NCBI RefSeq assembly: GCF_030544485.1
Contig: NZ_CP130610.1
Location: 3,906,001 to 3,970,000, forward strand
Direction of reading: 5' to 3'
DNA from: Halomonas sp. HAL1
GTDB lineage: Bacteria > Pseudomonadota > Gammaproteobacteria > Pseudomonadales > Halomonadaceae
Length of the DNA: 64,000 nt
Position numbers and translations under genes: made by a program. The notes beneath the pieces are model-generated. The model saw nothing but the letters and a program-made list of their open reading frames with translations. It was not told the DNA's origin and made no database searches. Shown here one piece after another: positions 8,892 to 17,667 of the stretch (within the stretch, counting starts at the first letter, position 1; each line of letters starts with the position of its first letter).

Positions 8892-9622
8892 GCACTGCCG
8901 CTTCAGAGGAGCGTGAGATTCGCCTGGACCTAGCTGCTGCTTATCGGCTGATCGCCCTGGACGGTATGGATGACGGTATCGATACGCATATCTCTGCGCG
9001 CCTGCCCGGCGAGCGCTTTTTGCTCAACGCTTACGGCTTGCGTTTCGCCGAGGTGCGCGCCGACAGTCTGGTGACGGTAGACGCCGACGGCAAGGTACTC
9101 GACGACCCTACCGGGCTGGGCATCAACCCGGCCGGCTTCACCATACACAGCGCTCTCCATACCGCCCGACCCGACGTTAACTGCGTCCTGCACACCCATA
9201 CCGTGGCAGGCGTCGCCATCTCCTGCCTTGAGGAAGGCCTTTTGCCACTCAACCAGTGGGCCCTGGAGTTCCACGACCGGCTGGCCTACCACGACTTCGA
9301 GGGTATTGCGCTAGCGCTTGATGAGCGCCAGCGCCTAGCTGACGACCTAGGCAATCACTCGGCCATGATCCTGCGTCAACACGGTTTGCTGACCTGCGGC
9401 CCAAGCGTTGGCAAAGCCTTCCTGCGCATGCGCAACCTGGAGCGCAGTTGCCAGGCGCAGTTGGCGGCCCAGGCCACCGGCCAGCCGCTGCGCCTAGTAT
9501 CGCCGACCATGGCTGAACACGTCGCGCAGCAATACGAAAACTGGGCAGCAAGCTCCGCGGGGAGTGACCGCGCTTGGCTGGCCGAACGACGCCGACTGGA
9601 TGGCGCTGGCGACGTTCTTTAA
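8888..9622 (+). CDS. Class II aldolase/adducin-domain protein
   Basis: A 244-residue protein of the class II aldolase/adducin fold. The zinc ligands are visible as H102 and H104 (VLHTHTVAG) and H165 (RQHGLLTCG). The region that in fuculose- and ribulose-phosphate aldolases holds the catalytic Glu reads NPAGFTIHSALH, so the Glu is replaced. This marks the adducin-like branch, whose reactions are mostly unknown. Start ATG overlaps the binding-protein gene by ATGA. It may process a hydroxylated intermediate in this operon, but no substrate can be named. Confidence 0.8.
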   Translation: MSTAASEEREIRLDLAAAYRLIALDGMDDGIDTHISARLPGERFLLNAYGLRFAEVRADSLVTVDADGKVLDDPTGLGINPAGFTIHSALHTARPDVNCVLHTHTVAGVAISCLEEGLLPLNQWALEFHDRLAYHDFEGIALALDERQRLADDLGNHSAMILRQHGLLTCGPSVGKAFLRMRNLERSCQAQLAAQATGQPLRLVSPTMAEHVAQQYENWAASSAGSDRAWLAERRRLDGAGDVL

Positions 9623-9674
9623 CCAAAGGGGAGCATTGAACTATTTACGAGTTAATAAACGCACCGTTGGCGAC

Positions 9675-9687
9675 GGGAGCGGCTCCC
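9675..9687 (+). promoter_or_regulatory. GC-rich stem-loop between operon genes
   Basis: GGGAG-CGG-CTCCC lies in the 94-base gap between the adducin-like gene and the aldehyde dehydrogenase gene. No T-run follows, so it is more likely an intercistronic stem or attenuator than a full terminator. Weak evidence. Confidence 0.25.
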
Positions 9688-9716
9688 TCCCCCTCGGCTA
9701 AACAGGATAAGACGAC

Positions 9717-11177
9717 ATGCATGCTTCCGCACACATACTCAACGAACAGTTCATCGACAACGCCTGGGTGCCGAGCCGGAACAAAACGTGTCACCCGGTA
9801 CTTGACCCTTATCACGGAACACGCATCGCCGAGGTGACCTGCGGCGACCCGGCGGATGTCGATGCCGCCGTGACCGTGGCCCGCCGCGCCATGCCCGGTT
9901 GGCGAGCCACCCCAGAGGCCCGCCGTGGCGAATATCTGGAGGCCATTGCGAACGGGATTGAGACCCGCCGTCGGGCCCTAGCGGAACTCTCCAGTCGTAA
10001 CAACGGCAAACCCCAGGCTGAAGCCTACCAAGACCTGGACGACGCTATTGCCTGTTACCGCTACTATGCCGAGGCCGCCGTGACACTGGGGCAACGCCAG
10101 GGAACGGTTGAAGACGCCGACCAGCCTGACATGGAGGCGCGCCGGTACTGGGACCCCATCGGTGTGGTGGGCCTAATCACCCCCTGGAACTTCCCGCTGG
10201 TCAGCAGCGCATGGAAACTGGCGCCAGCGCTAGCCGCTGGTTGCACTGTGGTGTTCAAGCCCTCCGAGGTCACGCCGCTACCCGAGCAAGTACTGGCGGA
10301 AATTGTGATGGAGGCAGGCCTGCCACCAGGGGTATTCAACCTACTGCAAGGTGACGGCGAGGGTATTGGGGCCCCAATGAGTCGCCACCCTGGCATCGAC
10401 AAGCTCTCCTTCACCGGCAGCAATGCAGTGGGCGAAACGGTGATGCGCGCCGCGGCCCAAGGCGTAAGACCAGTCTCACTGGAGCTGGGCGGCAAATCGC
10501 CGATCCTGGTCACTGAGGATGCCGATATCGAGCTTGCCCGTGACTTGATCATGGCCGGCATCTGCTATAACGCTGGCCAGATGTGTTCAGCCACTAGTCG
10601 GCTACTGGTGCATGAGCGCCTGGCGGACAAGCTATATGCGGCCATCGACGCCGCCATGTCAGAACTGCACCTAGGCGATCCCCTCGCGACGGAGACCGAC
10701 ATGGGTCCACTGGTCAGCGCCCTCCAGCAGGGCCGGGTACAGCACTACTTAGCTCTGGCTAAAGAGGAGGGGCTACACAGCGAGACACCCACGCTCGCCC
10801 TGCCCGAACATGGTTTCTTTGTGGCGCCGCTTCTCTACCGAGAGGTACCTACTAGCAGCCGCCTGTGGCAGGAAGAGATTTTTGGTCCGGTGCTTTGTGC
10901 ACGCCGCGTCGCCAACGATGCGGAAGCCATTGCCCTGGCCAACGACAGCGACTTCGGCCTCGCCGCCACGGTGGTGGCCGGCAATCCGGACCGCGCGGTG
11001 GCCATCGGCCGGCATCTGGAGGTGGGCAATGTCTGGTGCAACAGCGAACAAGTAGCGCCGCCGCAGGGGAGTTGGGGCGGTATGAAGCGTAGCGGCATAG
11101 GTCGCGAACTGGGCGATTCGGGCCTGGACGCTTACCTTGAACTCAAGCGTATTACACGCCCCTTGAAGACTTGTTAG
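9717..11177 (+). CDS. Aldehyde dehydrogenase, betaine-aldehyde-dehydrogenase-like
   Basis: A 486-residue NAD(P)-dependent aldehyde dehydrogenase. Landmarks are N158 in ITPWNFP, the general base E256 in LELGGKSP and the catalytic C290 in AGQMCSATSR. The C-terminal SWGGMKRSGIGRELG stretch is typical of betaine/aminoaldehyde dehydrogenases. It is the last gene of the rightward tmp-like operon and would oxidise betaine aldehyde (or a related trimethylammonio-aldehyde) to the acid. Ribosome site AGGATAAG precedes the ATG. Other omega-aminoaldehydes are possible substrates. Confidence 0.85.
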   Translation: MHASAHILNEQFIDNAWVPSRNKTCHPVLDPYHGTRIAEVTCGDPADVDAAVTVARRAMPGWRATPEARRGEYLEAIANGIETRRRALAELSSRNNGKPQAEAYQDLDDAIACYRYYAEAAVTLGQRQGTVEDADQPDMEARRYWDPIGVVGLITPWNFPLVSSAWKLAPALAAGCTVVFKPSEVTPLPEQVLAEIVMEAGLPPGVFNLLQGDGEGIGAPMSRHPGIDKLSFTGSNAVGETVMRAAAQGVRPVSLELGGKSPILVTEDADIELARDLIMAGICYNAGQMCSATSRLLVHERLADKLYAAIDAAMSELHLGDPLATETDMGPLVSALQQGRVQHYLALAKEEGLHSETPTLALPEHGFFVAPLLYREVPTSSRLWQEEIFGPVLCARRVANDAEAIALANDSDFGLAATVVAGNPDRAVAIGRHLEVGNVWCNSEQVAPPQGSWGGMKRSGIGRELGDSGLDAYLELKRITRPLKTC

Positions 11178-11446
11178 TCGGGCCTAGCCACAACATTGAG
11201 CTTCTCTATCATGCGCGTCGTACCATCGGAGTGGCGCAGGCGCCACGCGCGAACTGCACTACGGCGCACATGCTCAGACTGCATCGTCACCAATACCAAG
11301 TGCCTTTGCCATCCATGGCCTCTCCAAACATCCATAGGGGCATCACGCTGATCGCGCAGCGAATTCATCGTGATGCCTAAACGAAGCGACGTGTTTGGAC
11401 TCAATGCTTTAATAGCACGTCAGCTCCATGTATTCTCTTCCCAACT

Positions 11447-12415
11447 ATGAGACTCCAACCCCCTGACACTCTCCCCGAGCGCATTGGATTTCTTCTCCTG
11501 CCGCGCTTTGCCATGGTGGCTTTCTTCTCTGCTATTGAGCCGCTACGTATTGCCAATCGCATCGACGGACGTCCCCTATTTGAGTGGGATTTGATTAGCC
11601 GCGACGGCGAACCGGTTGTGGCCTCAAACGGCATGACATTGATTGCTAGCGGCTCTCTTCACACAGCCTCTCAAGTCCCTAGTCTGGCGGTCTGTGCAAG
11701 TTTTGATCCCGTGCGTGCCATTGATGACGAACTGACTGATTGGTTACGTGCGCGCAATTACGAAGGTTGTGTGCTGGGCGGCATAGATACCGGCTGCTAC
11801 GCACTCGCCGCCGCTGGCCTTCTCGATGATAAAACGGTGACCCTTCACTGGGAGTGCCTATCTGACTTCTGTGCACGCTTTCCTCGAGTTGATGCCGTGG
11901 AGTCTGTTTACGAGGTTACTGACGAGGGCTTTTCCTGTGCCGGTGGCAGTGCCGCCATCGATATGAGCCTTGACCTGATCCGGCGCCGGCATGGTGACGC
12001 GCTCGCCAAACAAGTGCGCGATCAGCTCATCCACGAGCAGGGGCGTCGTCCAGCCAGCCGGCAGCGCGATCCAGCGATTCCCCAAGATCCAATGCTTCAA
12101 CGAGCCATCACCTTGATGGATGACAATCTGGAGTCACCGTTAAGCATCCGTTCACTTGCCAACGAACTAGGTATTACGTGGAGACGCCTCGACCGTCTCT
12201 TCGCTCGTCATTTAGCGATATCGCCTCAGCAGACGTACTTGGCTCGGCGCCTAGATCATGCTTGCTGGCTGCTGAGTGAAACGCCACATAGCATCATGAA
12301 CATCAGCCTGGCCTGTGGCTTTGCCTCCCCGTCGAGCTTCAGTCGCGCCTTTCGCCTCCATTACGGCTCCACACCCAGCCAATTGCGCCAGCAAGCAGCG
12401 TCGAATCGTGCATAG
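11447..12415 (+). CDS. GlxA-type transcriptional regulator (DJ-1/PfpI + AraC HTH), second copy
   Basis: A 322-residue paralogue of the regulator at 3508-4509. It has the same two-domain plan: an N-terminal PfpI-like domain (LLPRFAMVAFFSAIEPLRIAN; GGIDTGCYALAAAGLL) and a C-terminal AraC double HTH (SLACGFASPSSFSRAFRLHYG). It lies immediately upstream of, and co-directional with, a second butyrobetaine-hydroxylase-like gene, 79 bases apart, and is probably its activator. No strong ribosome site is visible before this ATG, so the start is uncertain by a few codons. Confidence 0.82.
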   Translation: MRLQPPDTLPERIGFLLLPRFAMVAFFSAIEPLRIANRIDGRPLFEWDLISRDGEPVVASNGMTLIASGSLHTASQVPSLAVCASFDPVRAIDDELTDWLRARNYEGCVLGGIDTGCYALAAAGLLDDKTVTLHWECLSDFCARFPRVDAVESVYEVTDEGFSCAGGSAAIDMSLDLIRRRHGDALAKQVRDQLIHEQGRRPASRQRDPAIPQDPMLQRAITLMDDNLESPLSIRSLANELGITWRRLDRLFARHLAISPQQTYLARRLDHACWLLSETPHSIMNISLACGFASPSSFSRAFRLHYGSTPSQLRQQAASNRA

Positions 12416-12494
12416 TTAGTGTCGAATCCTGCCGCGTATTACACGTCCCTGACAGGCATTCTAAGCGATATAACCACTCGCCTAGGAGACCAAA

Positions 12495-13727
12495 ATGTCC
12501 CAAACACTTCCTCTCACACCTGACTACGATGTTTGGCCTATTGAGGCCAACCTCACAAAAGTATTAATTACGCCGCGCATTCTGACAGTATGCTGGAGTG
12601 ATGGACGTGAGAGTCGCTACCACAGCATCTGGTTGCGTGAGAACGCTGTTGATGAGACGACCGTCAATCCGGCGACTCGCGAGCGCATACTCGATCTTTC
12701 TACCTTACCCAGTTGGCCTGAGATTGCCGGTGCCGAAATCGATGAAGTCGGTGCACTGTGCGTAGACTTTGCTCCTGAAGGACGGCGCTTGCGCTTCCAC
12801 CCCGGTTGGCTTCGAGCCCACGACTACGACAATACTGACGATCCAGAAGTACCGCTAGTCCCGGTAAAGACGTGGAAGAGAGACACAGAAGACGGCCCAG
12901 ACAGCTTGGACGCCACAGGACTCCTCGACACCGAAGCGGGCAGTGAGAAAGAAGAGTCTATTCTCGCTCCTGCTCTTTCAAGCATCCTGGGCAAGGGGTT
13001 AGTACGCTTGCGCAACCTACCTACCGAGCCCGACTCACTCGAAGCGATAGCCCGGCGCATCGGTCCAGTAAGGCCCACCAACTTTGGCACGCTATTCAAC
13101 GTCAAAGCCAAACCGAACCCAGACTCCAACGCTTATACGTCCATCGCTCTGCCCCCCCACGTCGACCTGCCGACCCGTGAGTACCAGCCGGGTATGCAAA
13201 TGCTGCACTGCTTAGAAAACAGCGTCGAAGGCGGTGAGGCCGTAATGCTCGACGGCTTCGCTGTGGCCGATGCGCTCCGCGAGCGTCACCCTCAGATCTT
13301 TACCACGCTGACACGAGTGCGCTGGTGCTTTGCTAATACCGCCAAGACCACCGATTACGTTTGGTACTCGCCGATAATTCGCATTGATGAGCGCGGTGAG
13401 CTGTGTGAGGTACGCATAGCTGACTTCTTACGTGGACCGTTACAAACCGACTTCGAGGACGTAGAACCAGCCTATGAAGCACTAATGGTTCTACAGAAAA
13501 TGCTGCACGATCCCAAATTCGCCATCCGCTTCACCTACAACCCAGGCGACTTAGTAATATTTGACAACCGACGGTTGCTCCATGCCCGCGACGCTTTTGA
13601 GGGCACAAGTGGTCACCGTTGGCTGCAAGGCTGCTACATGGAGCGTGACGAGATCCGCTCCCGCTACCGCATGATTAAGCGTGCCTACCAACAGCGTAAA
13701 GATTCCGCCGAGGCAGCATTAGCTTGA
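12495..13727 (+). CDS. Gamma-butyrobetaine hydroxylase-like 2-oxoglutarate/Fe(II) dioxygenase
   Basis: A 410-residue TauD/TfdA-family dioxygenase with an N-terminal DUF971-like region (SRYHSIWLRENAVDE). Iron ligands are H222 and D224 (PPHVDLPTREYQPG) and H363 (LLHARDAF); R375 (GHRWLQG) would hold 2-oxoglutarate. Like its neighbour at 4612, it lacks the zinc cysteines of mammalian butyrobetaine hydroxylase. A strong AGGAGA ribosome site fixes the start. It differs enough from the tmpA-like protein to act on another trimethylammonium substrate such as gamma-butyrobetaine (giving L-carnitine), but no carnitine genes are adjacent. Confidence 0.78.
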   Translation: MSQTLPLTPDYDVWPIEANLTKVLITPRILTVCWSDGRESRYHSIWLRENAVDETTVNPATRERILDLSTLPSWPEIAGAEIDEVGALCVDFAPEGRRLRFHPGWLRAHDYDNTDDPEVPLVPVKTWKRDTEDGPDSLDATGLLDTEAGSEKEESILAPALSSILGKGLVRLRNLPTEPDSLEAIARRIGPVRPTNFGTLFNVKAKPNPDSNAYTSIALPPHVDLPTREYQPGMQMLHCLENSVEGGEAVMLDGFAVADALRERHPQIFTTLTRVRWCFANTAKTTDYVWYSPIIRIDERGELCEVRIADFLRGPLQTDFEDVEPAYEALMVLQKMLHDPKFAIRFTYNPGDLVIFDNRRLLHARDAFEGTSGHRWLQGCYMERDEIRSRYRMIKRAYQQRKDSAEAALA

Positions 13728-13899
13728 ATAGTAATAATGGCCTCATTAGCAGCTTTGAAGCCGTGCAGACAATACTGGAAGATGTAAGCTGACCCGGAGC
13801 ACATTCGTGTACCCAACGTTATGCCCTTAAAAAGCCGATCATCATTGAGAAATGGTTAGTTTAAATGTGAGTACAGGGCATGGCGAACACCCTTTAGGT

Positions 13900-14071
13900 A
13901 CACGCCAAAAGGCATGCACTGGCTAGAGGAAATAAGGTCACAGGAGGGATGTTTTCACCGAACTAACACCTCCAAACCGAGAGCATCGCCAATATTGAAT
14001 TCATATTGCAGCTCATACATTAGAAAAAATTCATTGGGTTTGATAGCCCGATGCCAGCCGCTCCCCAAGGT
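13900..14071 (-). pseudogene. EAL-domain (c-di-GMP phosphodiesterase) gene remnant
   Basis: Read leftward, this stretch gives HRAIKPNEFFLMYELQY followed by GLEVLVR, a TGA at 13957-13955, then KHPSCDLISSSQCMPF. This follows the start of an EAL domain (RAI..NEF.LYYQPQ ... G.EALLRW.HP...LISP..F.P). The TGA replaces the conserved Trp, and the Glu of EAL is preserved in LEVL. Both ends are missing. It is a short relic of a cyclic-di-GMP phosphodiesterase. The assignment is by eye and the rest of the 13728-14213 gap shows nothing else coding. Confidence 0.55.
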
Positions 14072-14130
14072 AAACGAGTGCATTGAAGCCATTTTCCTGC
14101 CTTGACCGACTCTAGCTACGTCCATAGACT

Positions 14131-14144
14131 TGACCGAATGGTCA
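14131..14144. promoter_or_regulatory. TGACC-n4-GGTCA palindrome upstream of the purine permease
   Basis: A perfect 5-bp dyad with a 4-base spacer, 70 bases before the preferred start of the permease. The symmetry is that of a TetR- or LysR-type operator. The regulator is unknown and chance occurrence is possible. Confidence 0.25.
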
Positions 14145-14213
14145 GCAAATAATCAAAGACCGTTTATATCCAATAACGACACCTCCAGCCATTACAATAA
14201 CAAGGTATCGGGT

Positions 14214-15590
14214 ATGCAAGAGACAACAGCTTACTCATCCGAGAAGCTCAATCCGGATGTTGACGATGCGGAGCGCCATCTGCCGTTTCTGGATCGATTT
14301 TTTAACGTATCTAAACGCGGCTCTTCAATAAAAACCGAGGTTCTCGCTGGCCTTGCCACCTTTCTTGCTGGCATGTATATCATCGTGGTCAACCCAGCCG
14401 TACTCAGCGATGCTGGCATTCCCTTCACGGCCGCGCTCTCAGCGACCGTTCTAATCAGTTTCATGGGCAGTCTGGCCATGGCGTTTTACGCCCGCAACCC
14501 CATTATGGTGGCGCCAGGCATGGGCATGAACGCGCTGTTTACCTATACCTTAGTGCTGGGTGCTGGGATCAGTTGGGAAGTGGCGCTTGGTTGCGTATTC
14601 TGGTCCGGGGTAATCTTTGCGGTGCTGGCGCTGTTCAATGTACGCAAGGCCGTCATCGAGGCGATCCCATTATCGCTGCGCTATGCAATTACCTGCGGTA
14701 TCGGGCTGTTCATCACCTTCATTGGGCTGCAAAACGCAGGTTTCATTGTGGGAAGCGATGCCACCGTGGTGTCGCTTGGCACCATGGACGCCCATCTGGC
14801 TACGTTCTTTCTGGGGCTGATTGCCACGGCGGTGTTCGTGATCATGCGTTTTAACGGTGCACTGGTCATGGGCATTGCGCTGACCACACTGGCTGCCGCG
14901 CCCATGGGGCGGCTGTGGGGCGACGAAGTCATGGTGGCCTGGACAGGCCTTGCCGCCTGGCCGGATTTCAGCGCGGTGATGATGGTGGACATCATGGGTG
15001 CGCTGAAAGTCGCCTACCTACCGTTCATCTTCGTGATGCTGTTCACCAACTTCTTTGACGCCATGTCGTGCTTTATGGCGTTAGCCGAAACCGCCGACCT
15101 CAAGGATAAAGAGGGCAATCCACGCAACCTCAAGCGCTCCATGACAGTGGATGCCTTTTCGTCGATGATTGCCGCTCCACTTGGCACCAGTGCCGCACAG
15201 ACGTTCATTGAGTCCGGGGCGGGCGTGGCCCAAGGCGGGCGCACTGGGTTAGTGGCACTGGTGATTGCGCTGCTGTTCCTGCCGTTCTTATTTCTCTCGC
15301 CGCTACTTTCGCTAGTGCCAGGCATTGCCACCGCACCGGCTCTGGTTATGGTGGGGTTATTCATGATGGCTCCAATACGCAAGATCGAATGGGAGCATTT
15401 TGATCAGGCGTTCCCCGCCTTTCTGGCAATCATCCTGATGCCGCTGACTTACTCAATCACACTGGGCATTGCTTTTGGCTTTATCAGCTTCGTGTTGATC
15501 AAAGTACTCACCGGGCGCTTTAGTGAGATCAAGCCGGCTATGTGGATAACCGCCGCGCTATCGGTAGTCATGCTATTCACAGCGCAATGA
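14214..15590 (+). CDS. AzgA-family purine permease (hypoxanthine/guanine/adenine uptake)
   Basis: A 458-residue integral membrane protein of the NCS2/AzgA type, with about 12-14 hydrophobic segments. Family signatures are GMYIIVVNPAVLSDAG near the start and VAPGMGMNALFTY after the second segment, followed by FFDAMSCFMALAETADL and a SAAQTFIESGAGVAQGGRTG stretch. It imports purine bases by proton symport across the inner membrane. I place the start at ATG 14214. The frame is open further upstream from a TTG at 14130, but that would begin inside the palindrome. No purine catabolic genes are adjacent, so it appears to stand alone. Confidence 0.85.
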   Translation: MQETTAYSSEKLNPDVDDAERHLPFLDRFFNVSKRGSSIKTEVLAGLATFLAGMYIIVVNPAVLSDAGIPFTAALSATVLISFMGSLAMAFYARNPIMVAPGMGMNALFTYTLVLGAGISWEVALGCVFWSGVIFAVLALFNVRKAVIEAIPLSLRYAITCGIGLFITFIGLQNAGFIVGSDATVVSLGTMDAHLATFFLGLIATAVFVIMRFNGALVMGIALTTLAAAPMGRLWGDEVMVAWTGLAAWPDFSAVMMVDIMGALKVAYLPFIFVMLFTNFFDAMSCFMALAETADLKDKEGNPRNLKRSMTVDAFSSMIAAPLGTSAAQTFIESGAGVAQGGRTGLVALVIALLFLPFLFLSPLLSLVPGIATAPALVMVGLFMMAPIRKIEWEHFDQAFPAFLAIILMPLTYSITLGIAFGFISFVLIKVLTGRFSEIKPAMWITAALSVVMLFTAQ

Positions 15591-15725
15591 GCGATCTGCC
15601 GTCTGCACTGAGCCAGGCGGCATTTCAACCTGTAGGAAATTGATCCCAAAGGCTTTTTTCATCTCAGCCTAAAAGTCGACGTAACGCCTAGAGCAGAAAG
15701 CCTAGCGACATAATCTTTCGAAGAG

Positions 15726-16300
15726 AGATAGCTATAGAAGTGAGTCTTGGCAACAAGGCGAATGATGTCGGAAACAATTTTTATAACCTACTGGAAAGTT
15801 GGGGCCTCGAAGGCAATACCATCCATGACAAGGTCCTCGATCATGTTAGCGAACATCTGGCAAAGCGTGTCGTGATCGATTAGCTCAGCCAATTGCGCTA
15901 CCTATCGGTCGGCACGTTTCAGTTTCGCAAGCAGGCTCTGTCGTTATTACGGACACTGACCAAGGGAGTGGCAACGGTAATCATTATCTCCGAAGAAAGC
16001 GCGGACGAAGATGACTAGGCTTTACCCTTTCTGAGCGGTGGAGTGATCAGCCTAGAGAACACGGAGTTTGGTCGCTTATGCCGGATCACTAAGCTACGTG
16101 ACTCGGGCTTTAAAGAAGACCAGCACTTTCATCAACTTAATAAGCAGGGCATAACGCTTTTCCCCGCCTGAGGCAAACAATCATTCTCGTATTCAATACT
16201 CACCCTCAGCTCAGGCCTCCCCGAGCTCGACGCGCTCACCCATGGAGGCATTGAGCGCGGCACGGTGACCTTACTGTCCGGGCCCACTGGGGTGGGCAAC
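15726..16300 (+). pseudogene. Decayed KaiC-like (RecA-fold) ATPase gene
   Basis: One continuous frame carries a clear KaiC/RAD55-like protein interrupted by three stops: TAG 15881-15883, TAG 16016-16018 and TGA 16169-16171. Recognisable stretches are LAKRVVID, LRYLSVGTFQFRKQALSLLR, TVIIISEESADED, GGVISLENTEFGR, ITKLRDSGFKEDQHFHQL and then GLPELDALTHGGIERGTVT. The final Walker A reads GPTGVGN, with Lys changed to Asn. The order (end of the first ATPase domain, then start of the second) matches tandem-domain KaiC proteins. The relic stops abruptly at about 16300, nine bases before the stop codon of the next gene, as if cut by insertion of the following block. Confidence 0.75.
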
Positions 16301-16308
16301 CCTTCTTA

Positions 16309-17628
16309 TTACCGTCCAGCGCGAAGCAGCTTTAAGCGATCCTGCATCTTGTACATGGCCATGAACAAGGGCATGAACCATGGCTTCCCATGGTAAAACG
16401 GCACCGCTGTTGGCGCCCGAAAATCGAACGCCGATGGCGACTCGTTTGTATTACCTAGCAGTTTCTGCGCTGCCTTATGACCGATCCATGGCGCCCAGAC
16501 AACGCCCGATCCGCAGAAGCCCGTAGCATAAACTATGCCATTGCGCTCAAAGATCCGTGGGATCATATCCCGATGCATGCCAACGTTGCCGTACCAGGTG
16601 TGCGTAACCGCTGTCTCATTCAGTTCGGGGAATATCGATATGAGGTTGTCCCGCAGATGCGCGACAGGTTTTGTGGGCTCATCCAAAGTTGTGCCATCTC
16701 GTCCGCCGAATAGGATCCGCTTTCCATCTGGCGAGGGGCGGAAGTAAAAGCCAAGGGTGCGCGTGTCACTCATCATCATCTGTCGCGGCATGAGCTTTGC
16801 CATCAGATCGGCTGGCAGCTCCTCGGTAGCGATGATGCGGCTACGCACGGGCACGATACGCCTGCGCAGCCATGGATCTACCTTATCGGTATAGCCGTTA
16901 GTACAGATCATCACCTGTCGTGCAGTGACTTGTCCTCGCGCCGTTTTGACGATGAACTTGTCATTATCTGGTGTAATATGTTCCACGGCCGTGTCGGAGT
17001 GAATAGTTACCCCTGCCGCCTGCGCCACGCGCAACAATTCAGCAATGAATTTCGCAGGGTGCAACCCACCGATGTCCATTCGGACCGTTCCACCCCGGAA
17101 AAAATCAGTGCCTATGTAGTCGCGCTGTTCCCCATGGGGAACAGCGTAGGCTTCGATTCCAAGCGTGCGGTGCAACTTTTCCGCGCCCCGAGCAGCGTTT
17201 TCGTAATCCTTTGCGCCCATCGAACCGCTGAACCGTCCGACAGGCTTAAAATCACAGTCAATGCCTTCCTCGGCAATCATGCTGTAAAGGTGCTCACGAG
17301 CCTGTTTGCCTTCTGCTTCAATCGCGGTCGCGCGGTCATCGCCAAATTTCCGCACTAGCGTTGCATGGTCGAGCCGAATGTTGCCGCTGGTAATGCCGCC
17401 ATTGCGCGATGACGCTCCTTCGCCGGGATGCTGGCGGTCGAATATTGCTACAGTCCGGCCCGCACGGGCCAGTGTCATACCTGCACTAAGCCCCGCATAG
17501 CCTGCGCCGATAATTGCCACGTCGACCGCCTTTTCCAAAGGTTTCTCTGGTAGGGATTGGACTGGGGCGGCTTCCCACCAATAGGGAGTCGTCTTGAGTG
17601 GGACGTGATCAGAAAACATTGAGAACAC
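16309..17628 (-). CDS. FAD-dependent oxidoreductase, DadA/PuuB-like amine or D-amino-acid oxidase
   Basis: A 439-residue flavoprotein of the glycine/D-amino-acid oxidase (DAO) family. The dinucleotide fold is at ~38-66 (VAIIGAGYAGLSAGMTLARAG ending in an acidic residue), then ASSRNGGITSG, and a C-terminal VYATGFCGSGVVWAPWIG that closes the FAD site. This variant resembles gamma-glutamylputrescine oxidase PuuB and related secondary-amine oxidases. It lies 39 bases downstream of an XRE-cupin regulator on the same strand, an arrangement also seen with PuuR/PuuB. The ABC transporter on the other side of the regulator probably imports the substrate, which cannot be named. Confidence 0.8.
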   Translation of the reverse strand: MFSMFSDHVPLKTTPYWWEAAPVQSLPEKPLEKAVDVAIIGAGYAGLSAGMTLARAGRTVAIFDRQHPGEGASSRNGGITSGNIRLDHATLVRKFGDDRATAIEAEGKQAREHLYSMIAEEGIDCDFKPVGRFSGSMGAKDYENAARGAEKLHRTLGIEAYAVPHGEQRDYIGTDFFRGGTVRMDIGGLHPAKFIAELLRVAQAAGVTIHSDTAVEHITPDNDKFIVKTARGQVTARQVMICTNGYTDKVDPWLRRRIVPVRSRIIATEELPADLMAKLMPRQMMMSDTRTLGFYFRPSPDGKRILFGGRDGTTLDEPTKPVAHLRDNLISIFPELNETAVTHTWYGNVGMHRDMIPRIFERNGIVYATGFCGSGVVWAPWIGHKAAQKLLGNTNESPSAFDFRAPTAVPFYHGKPWFMPLFMAMYKMQDRLKLLRAGR

Positions 17629-17667
17629 CTTTTTAATAGCACAGGATACTTAGCGATATTTACTGAG

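Noticed and set aside
13914..14105. Small plus-strand protein of 63 codons
   Set aside because: No ribosome site or family; the opposite strand carries the EAL remnant.
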